From: Certhia americana
Taxonomy: Eukaryota; Chordata; Aves; Passeriformes; Certhiidae
DNA length: 64,000 bases
NCBI GenBank assembly: GCA_018697195.1
Contig: CM031870.1
Span: 6,759,784-6,823,783, forward strand
Direction: 5' to 3'
In this document: piece after piece, positions 1 to 11,473 of the stretch
Layout: every line of letters begins with the position of its first letter
How positions within the stretch are numbered: the first letter of the stretch is position 1
Notes under the pieces: generated by a model
Seen by the model: only the letters and a program-made list of their open reading frames with translations
What the model was told of the DNA's origin: nothing
Databases searched by the model: none
Position numbers and translations under genes: made by a program

Positions 1-714
1 ATGACTGTAGCATTGGGAACAGATGTGAATGTCCATGCAGAGAAGCAGATGGATTTGGCATAGCACTTTTAAAGATGGAAGATACCTTCATGACTTTGCA
101 TTCAGACAGATTAATACCACATGTCCTGGAAGCTCAGGTTACTCAGGCCAAATCCATGCCCCTTTGAGATACAGATAAATAACCTTTCAAGCCTCTCAGA
201 TTTGACACCCTATATTTTGTACACAAGTGGATTCTTGAAAAGTGGAATTGATGGAGCCTCATTTCCTGCAGGGTTGTCTAATGATTATATTCTATGATGT
301 GTAACATGCTGTAACTAAAGATTCTCTTATGGCTGGGGTATTCATGAGGTCTTCCCCTTATTTTGCTCATGCTGCATGCTTTGTCTTTCCCTTCATTGTG
401 ACAGTAATAGGATTATGCTTGTCTGCTCTTCTGCCTGTCCTTAGAAATCACCTAAAACCTTGTTGCAAATGAAAAATTACTAACAAATTTAAAATTATTG
501 AGAAGGAAGGAGCAAGCAGGCACATGCAGAGACAGGATGATGCCCAAAGCGAGTAAGAGAATAAAAGCACTGTATCTTTAGGAAAATGGACTAAAATATC
601 TATGTAGTTATACAGAAAGTATATAAAATCGAGACTGTTTTGTGGAACTTATTCAATAAAAATAGGAGGGAAAAAAAGGAATACTTGTTATTCACTGCAA
701 ACTTGTGACTTCAG
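1..714 (+). other. DNAH3: Intron of DNAH3, no exon recognised
   Basis: This AT-rich stretch lies upstream of the first recognisable DNAH3 exon, whose acceptor AG ends at 714. No open frame here resembles dynein and no repeat family was recognised. It is read as intron because the dynein exon at 715 starts in the middle of the protein. Confidence 0.7.
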
Positions 715-3526
715 GAAGTTGTTGAAGAGTTGGCACAGGACATCCTATCTAAACTACCAAGTAGCTTTGATATGGAAGAAGTGATGAAGGCATACCCAGT
801 ACTTTATGAAGAGTCCATGAATACAGTTCTTAGGCAAGAACTAATTCGATTTAACAGGTATGGCTCAGTGTTTTCTGTAGTACTTCTTAAACTGAAATAT
901 GCTTGTGTTCATTGGCACTAGCTGCTCACAAGCCTTAAACAAGCCTTTTATAATACATTTTTCTTAACATGTTAGATTCTGCTTTGGATGACTCTTTTAA
1001 AAAGACTAGAAAGCTGCAGCTGAGTACCTCAATATAGTAATAGTACCTGTATTCTTGGATTATGAATTTAAATCAGATTTGAGATTGTTGTGTTGAGGAA
1101 GAGCAGCCTACTTTAGTCTTTGTAAGTGATACCCAGGCCCCAATATTCACGGCACACTGACAATGAGTGCTACAAGCTTTAAAGCTCTTGTTACTTGATT
1201 TCCCTTGTCTAGAGGGAAACTTTTCACTGTTTTTTATTCTGTGTATTTTTAATTTGTTTGCTTTTCTAAAGTTAAGTAAGAGTTTTGATAACTACAGGTG
1301 AGGTAAGGAATTTTTGACAGGACATTTACCACCTCTATTAACCCTTCTTTAAGCTGGACTGAGGGATATTTTGCTAGGTGATAAGAAGTAAATAATGACA
1401 ATTCCTTTGTTTTCTCTGAAGGCTTACTGAAGTTGTTCGGAGCAGCCTCATTAATATAGGCAAAGCCATTAAAGGCCAAGTGCTGATGTCTTCTGAGCTT
1501 GAAGATGTTTTCAACAGCATGCTAGTGGGAAAAGTGCCATCAATGTGGGCTGCCAAATCCTATCCATCACTGAAGCCTCTGGGAAGTTACGTGTCTGATC
1601 TCCTCTGTCGTTTGGAGTTCTTCCAGGTCAGCTAAACTGAGACTAAGGGGTCTGGAGAAGTAGTTGGAAGCTGGATGGGGGAGAGTGTGTCAGTGCTGTC
1701 CTTGCTCAGCAGTCCCTGGGTAGCTCCAGACTGTGAGCTACAGTCATGGCCAAATACACACTGCAGTTAGCTGGGCAGGGTGAGCTGGGAGCATGGGTGC
1801 TAACCCAGTGCTGCTTTTGGTCGTTTCCATCTTTCTATTTCTAGAAGATTAATTTTAGTTTGAATTGGTGTCTTAATGACTTCCTTGCTGAAAGGACTGA
1901 GCTGGGTGCGAGAATGCTTTAGAACCACTGCATAAAGGCGCTATGAAATTTTATATACGTGTCTGTAAATTTATTTCAGGTTCCACAAAATGTGACACTA
2001 CTTTCACACACTTTTTTAACAGGTTATTTTATTTTTAACTCGCCATTCCATTATTTCCCTTGCACTCTCAGCACTCTTAAAAGTACTTAAAATTTTGGGT
2101 GTACCTTAAATAGTGAGGTACTAAGATGTAGTGAAACCCCATAGAAGTCAGGAGAGGAGAAAGCTAGGAAGAAGTGTCTGAGATTTATGTAAATGGCAGT
2201 TTCCTGTTTGCTGTATCAGAGCATTGTACAGGCTTCTTTTGGCTCCAAAGATCTTACAGTAGTGTGAGGACACTCTGCCCTTGTTTGCTTTTTCCTACTG
2301 CATTGTGTGGACAATGCCTTGTCTGGCATCTTTGTACAGGAATGATTTCCCCTACTAGGATCTGATGTGTAGGCTGTAGTGAGTGCCCTCAGAGTGATCA
2401 GTGAAGAGATATTGATCAGTGAAGAATGTAAAAGAATTTGGCCTTTTCTCATGTTAGGAGGTTGAGGTTTACAAGACTTTAAAAGAAAGTACTTTGATAA
2501 AAGTGTCCAAATTCAATCAAGTTCTCTTGTTTTTGGAGGCCACTATCTAGACTTAACAAAACATGCTTATGCTACTTTCTGAAATCTTTCTCAGTAGCAC
2601 TGAGTTCTGGTTGTTTCAGAATAAGTGATTATTTTTGTTGCCATCCTAAAGAACTGACTTCTGTGATTTGTTGTCTCTGAAAAACAGAAAATTGATGGAA
2701 GGATGCAGAGGGCTCCATCAAGGCTTAGATCTCATTGTGCTGTTTGAGTGTATCTGAAAAGAAATCCCTTTTCTGGTGAATTGGCACAGTGAAGCCACAA
2801 ATATATTGGATTTTTTTTTTTTTTACATTTGTTTTCTCTCTCCTTATTCAGGATTGGGTTGACAAGGGGCCACCCACAGTCTTTTGGCTCTCAGGATTCT
2901 TCTTCACTCAGTCTTTTTTGACTGGTGTTTTACAAAACTTTGCCAGGAAATACACCATCCCAATAGACCACATTGGATTTGAGTTTGAGGTAAGAAAAAT
3001 GCAGAAGAATTTTGTTTTTCTTAAACAGCTTGAAGCATGTTCTGGGGCAGCAAGAAATAGTGTTTTCAGATGAAGAGGTATCTTATTTAAAGGATCAATT
3101 TCAGATTGTCACTTAGAGGATTTAGAATACTCCAGATAAAAATAAAATTAAGCAATGGTTTAATAATTCTAGGTGATGAAAGAGGAGCACACAATGGAGA
3201 AAATGCCAGAAGATGGGGCTTATGTGAGAGGCCTTTTTCTGGAAGGTGCACGATGGGATAGAGAATCCCTGGTAATTGGAGAATCACTTCCAAAAATCCT
3301 CTATGATCCTTTGCCCATAATATGGCTGAAACCTGGAGAAAGTTCCAAGTTTCTTCATCTGAACATCTATTCATGTCCTGTATATAAGACAAGTGAAAGA
3401 AGAGGTGTCTTATCCACCACTGGGCACTCAACCAACTATGTTCTGTCAATTGAACTCCCTTCAGACAAGCCCCAGAAACACTGGATAAATCGAGGTGTGG
3501 CAGCCCTGTGCCAGCTGGACGACTGA
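715..3526 (+). CDS. DNAH3: Axonemal dynein heavy chain 3, C-terminal four exons (partial gene)
   Basis: This is the C-terminal end of an axonemal inner-arm dynein heavy chain, the ATP-driven motor of cilia and flagella. The exons are 715-857, 1422-1626, 2852-2989 and 3173-3526. All have AG/GT borders and the phases join without a frameshift, giving about 279 residues of the dynein C-terminal domain. Typical stretches are '[20 protein letters not shown]' in the first exon, '[20 protein letters not shown]' in the third and '[11 protein letters not shown]' and 'PVYKTS' in the last. The protein ends in 'CQLDD' with TGA at 3524-3526. The paralogue was chosen from the C-terminal sequence together with the adjacent LYRM1 and DCUN1D3, which flank DNAH3 in other vertebrates. 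The ATPase ring, stalk and tail lie left of the window. It converges with LYRM1. Confidence 0.93.
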
Positions 3527-6500
3527 CAGGGTGCAATATTGAGATTGTAAAGACCTGCTTTACTCTTCAATGGCTGCTGGTTTGTTTGTTGTTTTTTTTT
3601 TAATGAAATAGGGCCTAAAGAGTTTTGATTCTGATTTTACTGGGAATATACTTTATGACTCTTGCAAAAAGATTTTGGATTTGCCTACCACTTCTGTGTC
3701 TCAGAAGTATGTAGGACAAGGAGGGAGGAGATGAGAATATTCTGTTGTCAGCACATGAAACCAATCCTCCAATTCTCAGATAGAAAGAACTATCAGAGCT
3801 GTATTATAAAATTATAGTCATTCCTTGATGATGTGTCTCAGAATTTCCATGGGAAACTTCTTGACATGTATTGGGAGCTGCCATTTCTCAGAACAGTATG
3901 CTTGTGCCATATAACTTTTTTTTTTTTTTTTTTTTAAGTATTATTTACCGACATATTCCTGGTACCTGATACATGGAGAGGTTTTCTTTCTCCCACTTTC
4001 TCCCATAGTCTTACTTTACTTCCTGCCAGGAGCCCAACCCCACACAGCCACTCACTCACCCCTCCCGCTATCTCATGGGGTGAGATAAAGACAGTTTAAC
4101 AGGGAAAGCAAATGCCATGTACACAAACAAGGCAAAACAATTAATTCCCTGCTCCCCGCAGGCAGGCAGGTGTTCAGCCATTCCCTGGAGACCAGGGGTC
4201 CATCACATGTAATGGTGACTTGGGAAGACAAACTCCATCACTCCAAATGTCCCCCTCTTCTCCCCCACTGTAGACAATGATCATGATGTCATATGGTCTG
4301 CAATGTCCCTTTGCTCATTTGGGGTCACCTGTTCTGGCTGTATCTCTTCCCAGCCTCCTAGGCACCCCCAGCTTCATCCTCAGCCTGGCAGTATGAAAAG
4401 CAGGAAAGGCCTTGGCTCTTACAATCTCTGCTCAGCAATAACAAAAACATCTCTGTATTATCAAGCCTGTGTTCAGCACAATCCTAAACACAGCCCCGTA
4501 TCAGCCAGTGGGAGGAAAATTGACTCTACCCCAACTAAACCCAGCACACTTCCTGATCTTGCTCCCTTGCATGTTGGACTACTAACTGCCTGAAATTTTG
4601 TACTTGTTTAAGCCCTTTCATCAGAGAAGCTCAAAGTAGCTTGCAAACATTAATTAAAAATAAAATAGCCTCAACATCTTCAAAGAGCTGTGCAGTCATT
4701 AACTAATACCCACAGCATGCCAAGAAGGTACTAAAGATGCATCATTAGATTTGTTGTGTACACAGTACAAGAGAAGCACAAAGATCAAGGCAAACATTTA
4801 AAAAAACATGCACTACCCAGACGTCCACTAATTTGGGGTCTTGTTTTTTTTTTTCAATGCCCAAATTGCAGTATTTTAATGACTTGCTAGAGGCCTCATG
4901 AAGTCAGACATTCAGCCATCACCTGGCAATTCCCAGTATTGTGCTCCAAGCATTAAGGGATGCTGCTACAACTCCTTAAAAGACACCGTTCTTGTCACAG
5001 GAATTTGTTGTGTTGGGTATAGGTGAAAAGAGTTCACTGTTGTTTTGTTAATTACTGCTTTGTTTTATGCAGATGTTCATAAAATAGTAACAGTTAAGAA
5101 TGGTACTGCAGGGTCAGGCAGAAGTGTTGGGGGTGTGTTGTGCAGTGGTGCTCTGCAGGAAGATGCACAGGGAAACAGCAGCAGCTTCATGTACCACATC
5201 TGACACTTCATTAACAGGCCAGCACACAGGCATCATTGCCATGTGGTGAGTAAAGCAAAGATGTCAGGCCAGGATACCTAAAGGATGTGTGTTTTAATAA
5301 AAGGGACAGAGATGTGCAGGTGTTTCAAATTACTGAGAGGAAGAAACTACTCTTAACAAATTAGACTAAATGACATTTGGCACCTATACCAAAATAAAAC
5401 TTGTTTATGAATGTTACAGCACACTCATCCAAACAGACAACAGTTTTAAGAAGAGAATCATGTTTCAGTAGATCTATAAATAAATAAATTAAAATTGGCA
5501 TTTATTTTCTTAGACTTAATAAGAGATACTTTGTAGTTTTCATATAATTAAAATTAACAGAAATTTACTATACATTTAAAAAAACAATGTGGTGATTACT
5601 GTATTTTTGAATGTCTGCATCAAATTGTTGTTGTAATTGCATCAGCAATTCAAATCACTAATTAGGTCACTGTGGCATCAGAAATAACAAAATGACAGTA
5701 TTTACTGGAAGGGGAGTAAGAGAAGGTTCAGCAAGTACAGGACAGTGTATACACTGACTGGGCAAATCCAGTGCATTACATATTCTGCAGAAAGCAGAGG
5801 CGTATTAGAACAACCTGGTTTTGCAAGTAAAATTAATGTGTAGGAATGACATATTGTATAATCATTGGGATACTTCTTGACAGAAGTTGTAACGGCCTTG
5901 GCATCTAATACAAGAGTACCAGTTGAGATGTCTGCCTATCTGCTAGACTGAGTTGTAGATGATTTCTTTTTTATGAAACTCCCTCAAAATGGTAGTTTGC
6001 CAGTTTGACCCCAAAACCAAAGGACTCTAGTTTTACTCTCCATACCTATGAAAGAAAGGGTTGAAAGAAAGCATTTGCTCTCTAGACTCGAAAAAAGAGC
6101 TGATCTAATCCTTCCTTTAGCTGAACAGCTGAACTTTTAACAAATTTCAGTCTTTGCCTTCTGGTGATGGAGAGTAATGAGGATGAAGCACTAGTTAATA
6201 ATTTTTTCAGGCACTTTGAAGAATTATTAGGCTGTCTCTCATTTTAAGTAACATGATGCTGTTTCTTGCTGGTTTCTCAGTTAAGCAAGTGGATACTTAT
6301 TTGAGTTACTTGAGGGTACTTGAACCTTTTTAAAATTGCTTCTTTGTATTTTCTTTCAGAAGTAAACTCAAACTCCTGTTGTTATTTCAATTTGGTGTAA
6401 ATCTTCTGTAATTTTAAGGCTGTTCTTTTGAAATAATCTACATCTTACAGGATGTGCTTAGGAAAGAGTTGTGACTTTACCAGACTGGTCATTTCCATGG

Positions 6501-8354
6501 CTGTTTATTCACTTGATGCGTCAGAGCATCAGTACCTTCATTAGTCACATGAACTTCAGCAATTCAAAAGATTCAAATGATAGCTTAATAACAAAGAATG
6601 ATCTTAAGTTTCCATTCAAACCCTGTGCCTCTGCACATTTTGGTTGGGCTCAGCTGACACATCCCTACACTGGTGTATCAGAGTAAGGATAGGAAGCCTG
6701 TATTTAGACTTCTTTCAATGAAGAATTAAGCAGTGTGTGTAATCATATTAGTTTTTTTTTTTTTTTTTTTTTCCTTTTTTATGCAATCCCCCTTTTCCTA
6801 GGCTACAGTTTTGTTTTGTGTCTTCCTGGCAGCAGTAAATTTGCAAAGCTTCCACTGAAAGCACAATGGCATTTTACTTGTTACTCCCCACATGAGGCAC
6901 TCCCAGAAAAAAATTATATGGAAATAGAGGCCTTTGTGGACTGGAGCCATAAAGGGTAGTGAGAAATTTGGCTAGCCAATACTTGTCGTGCTGATTCATT
7001 CTTCTTATTGTTTTCTTATACTTTCTCATCTGCTTATACTTTTTTAACTCTTAAAAGTGCATTCTTGGGGGAGGGACTGTCAGTCTGTTCTGCACAGGAC
7101 CAGTTCTAACTTACTTTTCAGGTGGACAGCAATATTTCTGTCATTGTTTATTAGAGCTTGGAGAGTTTTGAATGACTGTGAGCTCAGAAATGAGATTTAT
7201 GAGATTTCATTGATTTCTCCCACTTTAAAAGGAAATCAAGGAAATCATACACATATGCATGTTTCAAATTTGCCTTTTTTTTTTTCCTCTTCTTTTTTTT
7301 TTTTTTTTTCCCCCCCCACTATTAGTGTCAGGCTGGAATAGGTTGTCCTTAAAGTGCTGCAGACTGTGCTTTGCTAGTGTCCAGTATGGCGTGGCTCTTG
7401 TCCAAGTTTGGTCTCACTGGTATTGCCAGCCTGAAAAATGGAAGGCTCCCCTGACTTCCCTGAAGAGAACATGTTAACAGCCTGGTAAAGTCAGGGAACT
7501 GCAAAGGAGCCACAACAACTGGTAGCCTGTGAAAGGAAAATTAATTTCATTTTACTTCTATTCAGGAGGCACGTGGGAAACAGAAACCCTCAAACTTAGG
7601 AAACTAATAGATACTTTCTTGTACAAAAGTTTGGGTTCTGTCCATAACATAAGAGTTAAAACCTAACACTAAAATTCAAATGATGGTTGAGAAAGCCAGT
7701 GTGCTGATTATGCTGAAAAGCTGACCATGTGAAAACCCAGTGAGGACATCAAAGCATCCTAAGCTTGTTCCCATAGTGATACTCTGAAGGCAGAGATTTC
7801 AGCCAGTCCATACATGGGAACCTGAGGAACCCAACACTGGAATGTTTTACTCAGAGTTGTGTAATAGCATTCCAAACTTTGCATTTCACATCCACACCCT
7901 CTCCAAAGGAAGGGAGAAAAAAGCTGACATAGGGACTCTAGGCCACTCCTCTGCAGTTTGCAAAAAGAAAAAGAAGTAGTGGCACTTCTGCTGTCTCTTT
8001 TCTACTGTCCAGAAACAAAACTTCCCCATATGTACTATGAAACTGGAACTCTCCTCCAGGGACAGCAGGCAGAGCAGGGAGCAGAGAGGAAGGAGAGCAG
8101 GTACAGGGTGCAGTGATGGTATTCCACAGGCATTCAGAAGCTCTGGAGGAACTGTGTCTGCTTGACTGTCCCAGACTTCCTTGATTTTGGCTGACCGTAC
8201 ACAAGGCACTATCTTGAGTCACAACTGAGCACAGAGAACCCTCAAACCACCAGAGAATCCTGTTACAGATAATCAGAGTTTGAAATCCTTCTGCAATTTG
8301 TTCAGATGTCAAAGTAATCTTTGTATCACATCTCACTCCTTAAAAAGTGTTACT
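3527..8354. other. Intergenic region and 3' flank between DNAH3 and LYRM1
   Basis: This AT-rich spacer separates two convergent genes. It holds a T20 tract (3916-3935), the solo LTR at 4024-4548, tandem poly(A)-type hexamers ATTAAA/AATAAA (4653-4664) and further T tracts near 6755 and 7285-7310. Open frames here are short and lack coding character. No RNA gene was recognised. Confidence 0.6.
4024..4548 (-). mobile_element. Solo LTR of an avian ERVL-type endogenous retrovirus
   Basis: This 525-bp element starts TGCCAGGAG and ends CCAGCACA on the + strand, so it keeps TG...CA termini. It is flanked by an identical 5-bp target duplication, CTTCC at 4019-4023 and 4549-4553, the size expected for ERVL integration. 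Read on the - strand, its body resembles the common avian ERVL LTR, including a 'CTGAGCAGAGATTG' segment, a 'CATATGACATCATG' segment and a closing 'GTGAGTGGCTGTGTGG' part. No internal retroviral genes flank it, so it is a recombined solo LTR. Family naming is from memory and not searched. Confidence 0.85.
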
Positions 8355-8550
8355 TTTATTGACAAGTCAGTGGTTGAAATGCAGTAAATACTAAACCAAC
8401 CTTATCCACCATACACAATGGATCAATTGGCTTTTTGGCCTGAGGAAATGTGTGAGCAAGTGACCACACCATTCACAGTGCACACAAATCACCTGGATTG
8501 CAGTTCACAGTTTAAAGGATGTGATTACACACCACAGCTTAAATAGTAGC
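8335..8550 (-). other. LYRM1: LYRM1 3' UTR with poly(A) signal
   Basis: The stretch runs from the LYRM1 stop codon to just past an AATAAA on the - strand (8355-8360 on +, reading TTTATT). The signal is about 190 nt after the stop, a usual distance. The exact cleavage site is a guess near 8335. Confidence 0.6.
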
Positions 8551-11473
8551 TTATGAAACTTCATCATGGGATTTCAGGTATATTGGCTTAGAAATCTTCC
8601 TTAACTTTTCCTGGTGTCGCAATGTACGGCCTTGTTTATGGGCAAGGCCCATTGGAGGCAGATGGATCTGGAAAAGAAAATCCCACCGGTTAGGTGCATA
8701 TTGGGGAGAAAAATACAGACTAAGTTTCACTGAATTTTAAGTCATTTCTTCACACTTTGGAGAGGGTAGCTCTATTGTCTCAAGCCAGGTTATTTGATTT
8801 CTAGGAGGAGCACTCTCTGAGGAGTTATTAGTGGTGTAACTTTCAGGCCCTAATTGTTCAGTTTATTAAAATCCTATGTATTTTAGGCCTTAATAAAATC
8901 CTATATATGCTAGGCCTTAGTAACTTTGTTGTGCAGTTTGATATCAGACTGCAATACTTGATGAAACAGGATTGCTGACAATGTTCCAGAACAGTAAGAA
9001 CTAGAAATCCTAAAAATTCTTGAGTAATGTCTTGAATCACTGTGTGATTTATTCATACCTACTTAACAAGTCACTGTATGTAATGAAAGCCTGCCTTCTT
9101 ACTGTCATGATTATATATATGGCACATTAAAACGCACAATCAATGTCATTGACTCCATAAGCAGAAGGAGCAATAGGTGACAGACTCTTCCTTTGATTGA
9201 CAAAGTCTTTATATTTCATAAGTCTACTAGTGGGAATCATGCAGCTGCAACCCCCTCTAAATGACTGAAAAATGTAGGTGGTAGCAGTCAGGTGTTACTG
9301 TTGCTGAGGCTGTCATCCTGGGAGATAGGTGTTTAGGTGAAAATAGTAGTAAAAGCACTGACTAAAGCAGCAGTAGAGATTTCTAGAATCTGAAAAATAA
9401 TAATCATCCAGTTTGTATGAGAGAGCAGATCCTCTGGGATTTTGAAACTACTGCAGAACATGCATTTTAGACCCATTTCTAGGAACACTGCCAGCTGTGC
9501 ATTGTTATTCTGTATACTGAAACAGATGGTCACAGTGACCAAAGTCTAGGCAAGCATCTGATAAAGATACAATTTAAGGCAGACCATGACTGTCTTGATA
9601 AGGGAACTATAGATGTGAAAATATAAACTCATCAACAGGAGTAGAGAGGATGTCTTTAAGGGGGGCAGCATAAAGTATTACTGACAAAAATGACTCAGCA
9701 GTGAGGAAACTCTATTGAATGGTGCACTAGAAGACTTTGCTGCAACTTCCAGCATTTCAGTAATCTTGGACATGTCTGTCTGTAGGAAGAAGGGGAAAGA
9801 AGCAGCAACATAGGCATTTTGTAAGGCCTGATTTGTGACCAGGAGAACAGTAAACAGTAATGTAGGCTATAAAAATTATTGTACCTATGGCAGATGTAAT
9901 TGGGAGTTTTTATTCTCTCATTCTCTTCTATTATTTGATTCCATTACAATGTTTTTCTACAGTCATTGGTCGGCTAAATGATCAGAGGCTTTGGGAGTTC
10001 AGTTCATGCAAGTCATTTAGGCTTTGACTCCTTATTTTGAAAAGAAATCCTCCAATTTACAGTGAAAGGTAGAGAACATCTCAGTGTACATTTGGCTCTG
10101 CTTTAGCACACATTTAAATGCCAGCTCATCTAAAAATGCAGTGCAGTGAGAGTGATGGAAACTGATGGTTTTGTTGTACATGGACAGCTCAGCAGGTATC
10201 AGTGAAGACTTTGTGATTTATACTCACAGGTCTCGGGTAGGGGATGTTATAGTGAAGTCCAATTTCTATTCTTGCCTCACATTCTTCTATGCACTGCTTA
10301 ATCAGCTTTGGATCTGTTACCTATCACACAAACAAGTGTTTTATACGAGTACAATAATTAGCAATTGGAAGCTCAAGTGTAAATGATGCATAGCACATGG
10401 CTTTCCTTAGCTTATTTTGGCAAACCTAAATACTGATTGTATTTTTCATGTCCATAAAAGGTAACATTGGTATTTTCCTCGACTCAGCAGTTCTGGGCTT
10501 GATGGTGCTGAATGTTAAAGCCCAGAGGCTGTCAAGACTGAGGCTACAGAAAGAGATTTTTGCCCAAACATGGTATATTTTCTCTGTAAAAAGACAATAC
10601 ACATATAAACTACTACTAAATCTATGAAAAAACCACACTCACCTGTTCGTCACTCTGCAAGGTCACCAGTGCAGAAAGGAAAGACACTGCTTAGCGTACA
10701 TTCTGTTATCATCCTATCCAGAAACTCTCTTTGAAGTCAGAAATATGGTGTGAATTATGACTTAAATCCTTTTTTTTTTTTTTTTTTATTTTGTATTACT
10801 TCAATTTAGTCCCAGACCAATATGGGATATAAATAAGTGTTGTGATCTTGAATTACAAGAAGGGACTTTGATTACCAGAGTTTGAAATTTCTTCCTTAAG
10901 AAAAAAATTAAAGTGCTTATTTTAAAAGAAGTGCCAATAATTGCTGCTTTGAAAAGAAAAAAGAAAAAAAGAAGCTGCTGAGCTCTGTTTGCCATTGCAT
11001 GGGTAATGATACACTTAGCTAACTTTATAAAGATCAAAAGCTGCTTCAATTACACAAGTAGTATCTTTGGAATTTAATTTTTTTCTTGGCACTTTTTTTA
11101 CTGGAAAAAGATGTTTTAGACTTCTGCAGTAGTTAATGAAGAGCTGAAATGGTTTGAGTTTTCTCAGGCACGATATTTAAACTGTAACCCAAATACCCCA
11201 GTATTTAAGGTGAATGAAGGAACTCAACCCTTATATTCCTATCTTAGCATCCAACCACAGAGTGCAAAGAGCGAGAAGAGCAATTCGGAAATTCGACACT
11301 GTGAGGACACTCACGTTTTTATTTTTTCGGAATAATGTTCTGGCTTCACTTCTAATGTAGTCTTTCTCTCTCATGGTTTCCTCTATCTGTCCTGATGCTG
11401 ACTGCCAGTTTTTGGCTATTTGCAAAACCTTGCGGTAAAGGCCAAGAACTTCTTGTCGAGTTGCTGGTGTCAT
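8551..11473 (-). CDS. LYRM1: LYR motif-containing protein 1, complete CDS in three exons
   Basis: LYRM1 is a small LYR-family protein. Members of this family generally act in mitochondria with acyl-carrier protein as assembly or adaptor factors, but LYRM1's own role is poorly defined. The coding exons on the - strand are 11473-11315, 10320-10228 and 8667-8551. All have AG/GT borders and join in phase 0. The product is 122 residues, the same length as the mammalian protein as I recall it. The LYR triad is at residues 12-14 in '[16 protein letters not shown]', followed by '[10 protein letters not shown]', a helical second exon containing '[14 protein letters not shown]', and the ending 'LKSHDEVS'. 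The ATG directly follows the splice acceptor, so the whole 5' UTR lies in exon 1 near 19 kb. It is divergent from DCUN1D3 and shares its promoter. Confidence 0.96.
8668..10227 (-). other. LYRM1: LYRM1 intron between coding exons 2 and 3
   Basis: This is an AT-rich intron. The only notable content is the 27-bp tandem duplication at 8864-8917. No other feature was recognised. Confidence 0.75.
8864..8917. repeat. Tandem duplication, 2 x 27 bp
   Basis: Two adjacent 27-bp copies, 8864-8890 and 8891-8917, share the core AAAATCCTAT and the ending TAGGCCT and differ at only a few positions. The duplication sits in a LYRM1 intron and has no evident function. Confidence 0.8.
10321..11314 (-). other. 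LYRM1: LYRM1 intron between coding exons 1 and 2
   Basis: This intron contains a T tract at about 10770-10787 and otherwise unremarkable AT-rich sequence. Nothing further is supported. Confidence 0.75.

Noticed and set aside
3087..3536. 149-codon frame on -
   Set aside because: It is antisense to the last DNAH3 exon, which has clear dynein sequence on +.
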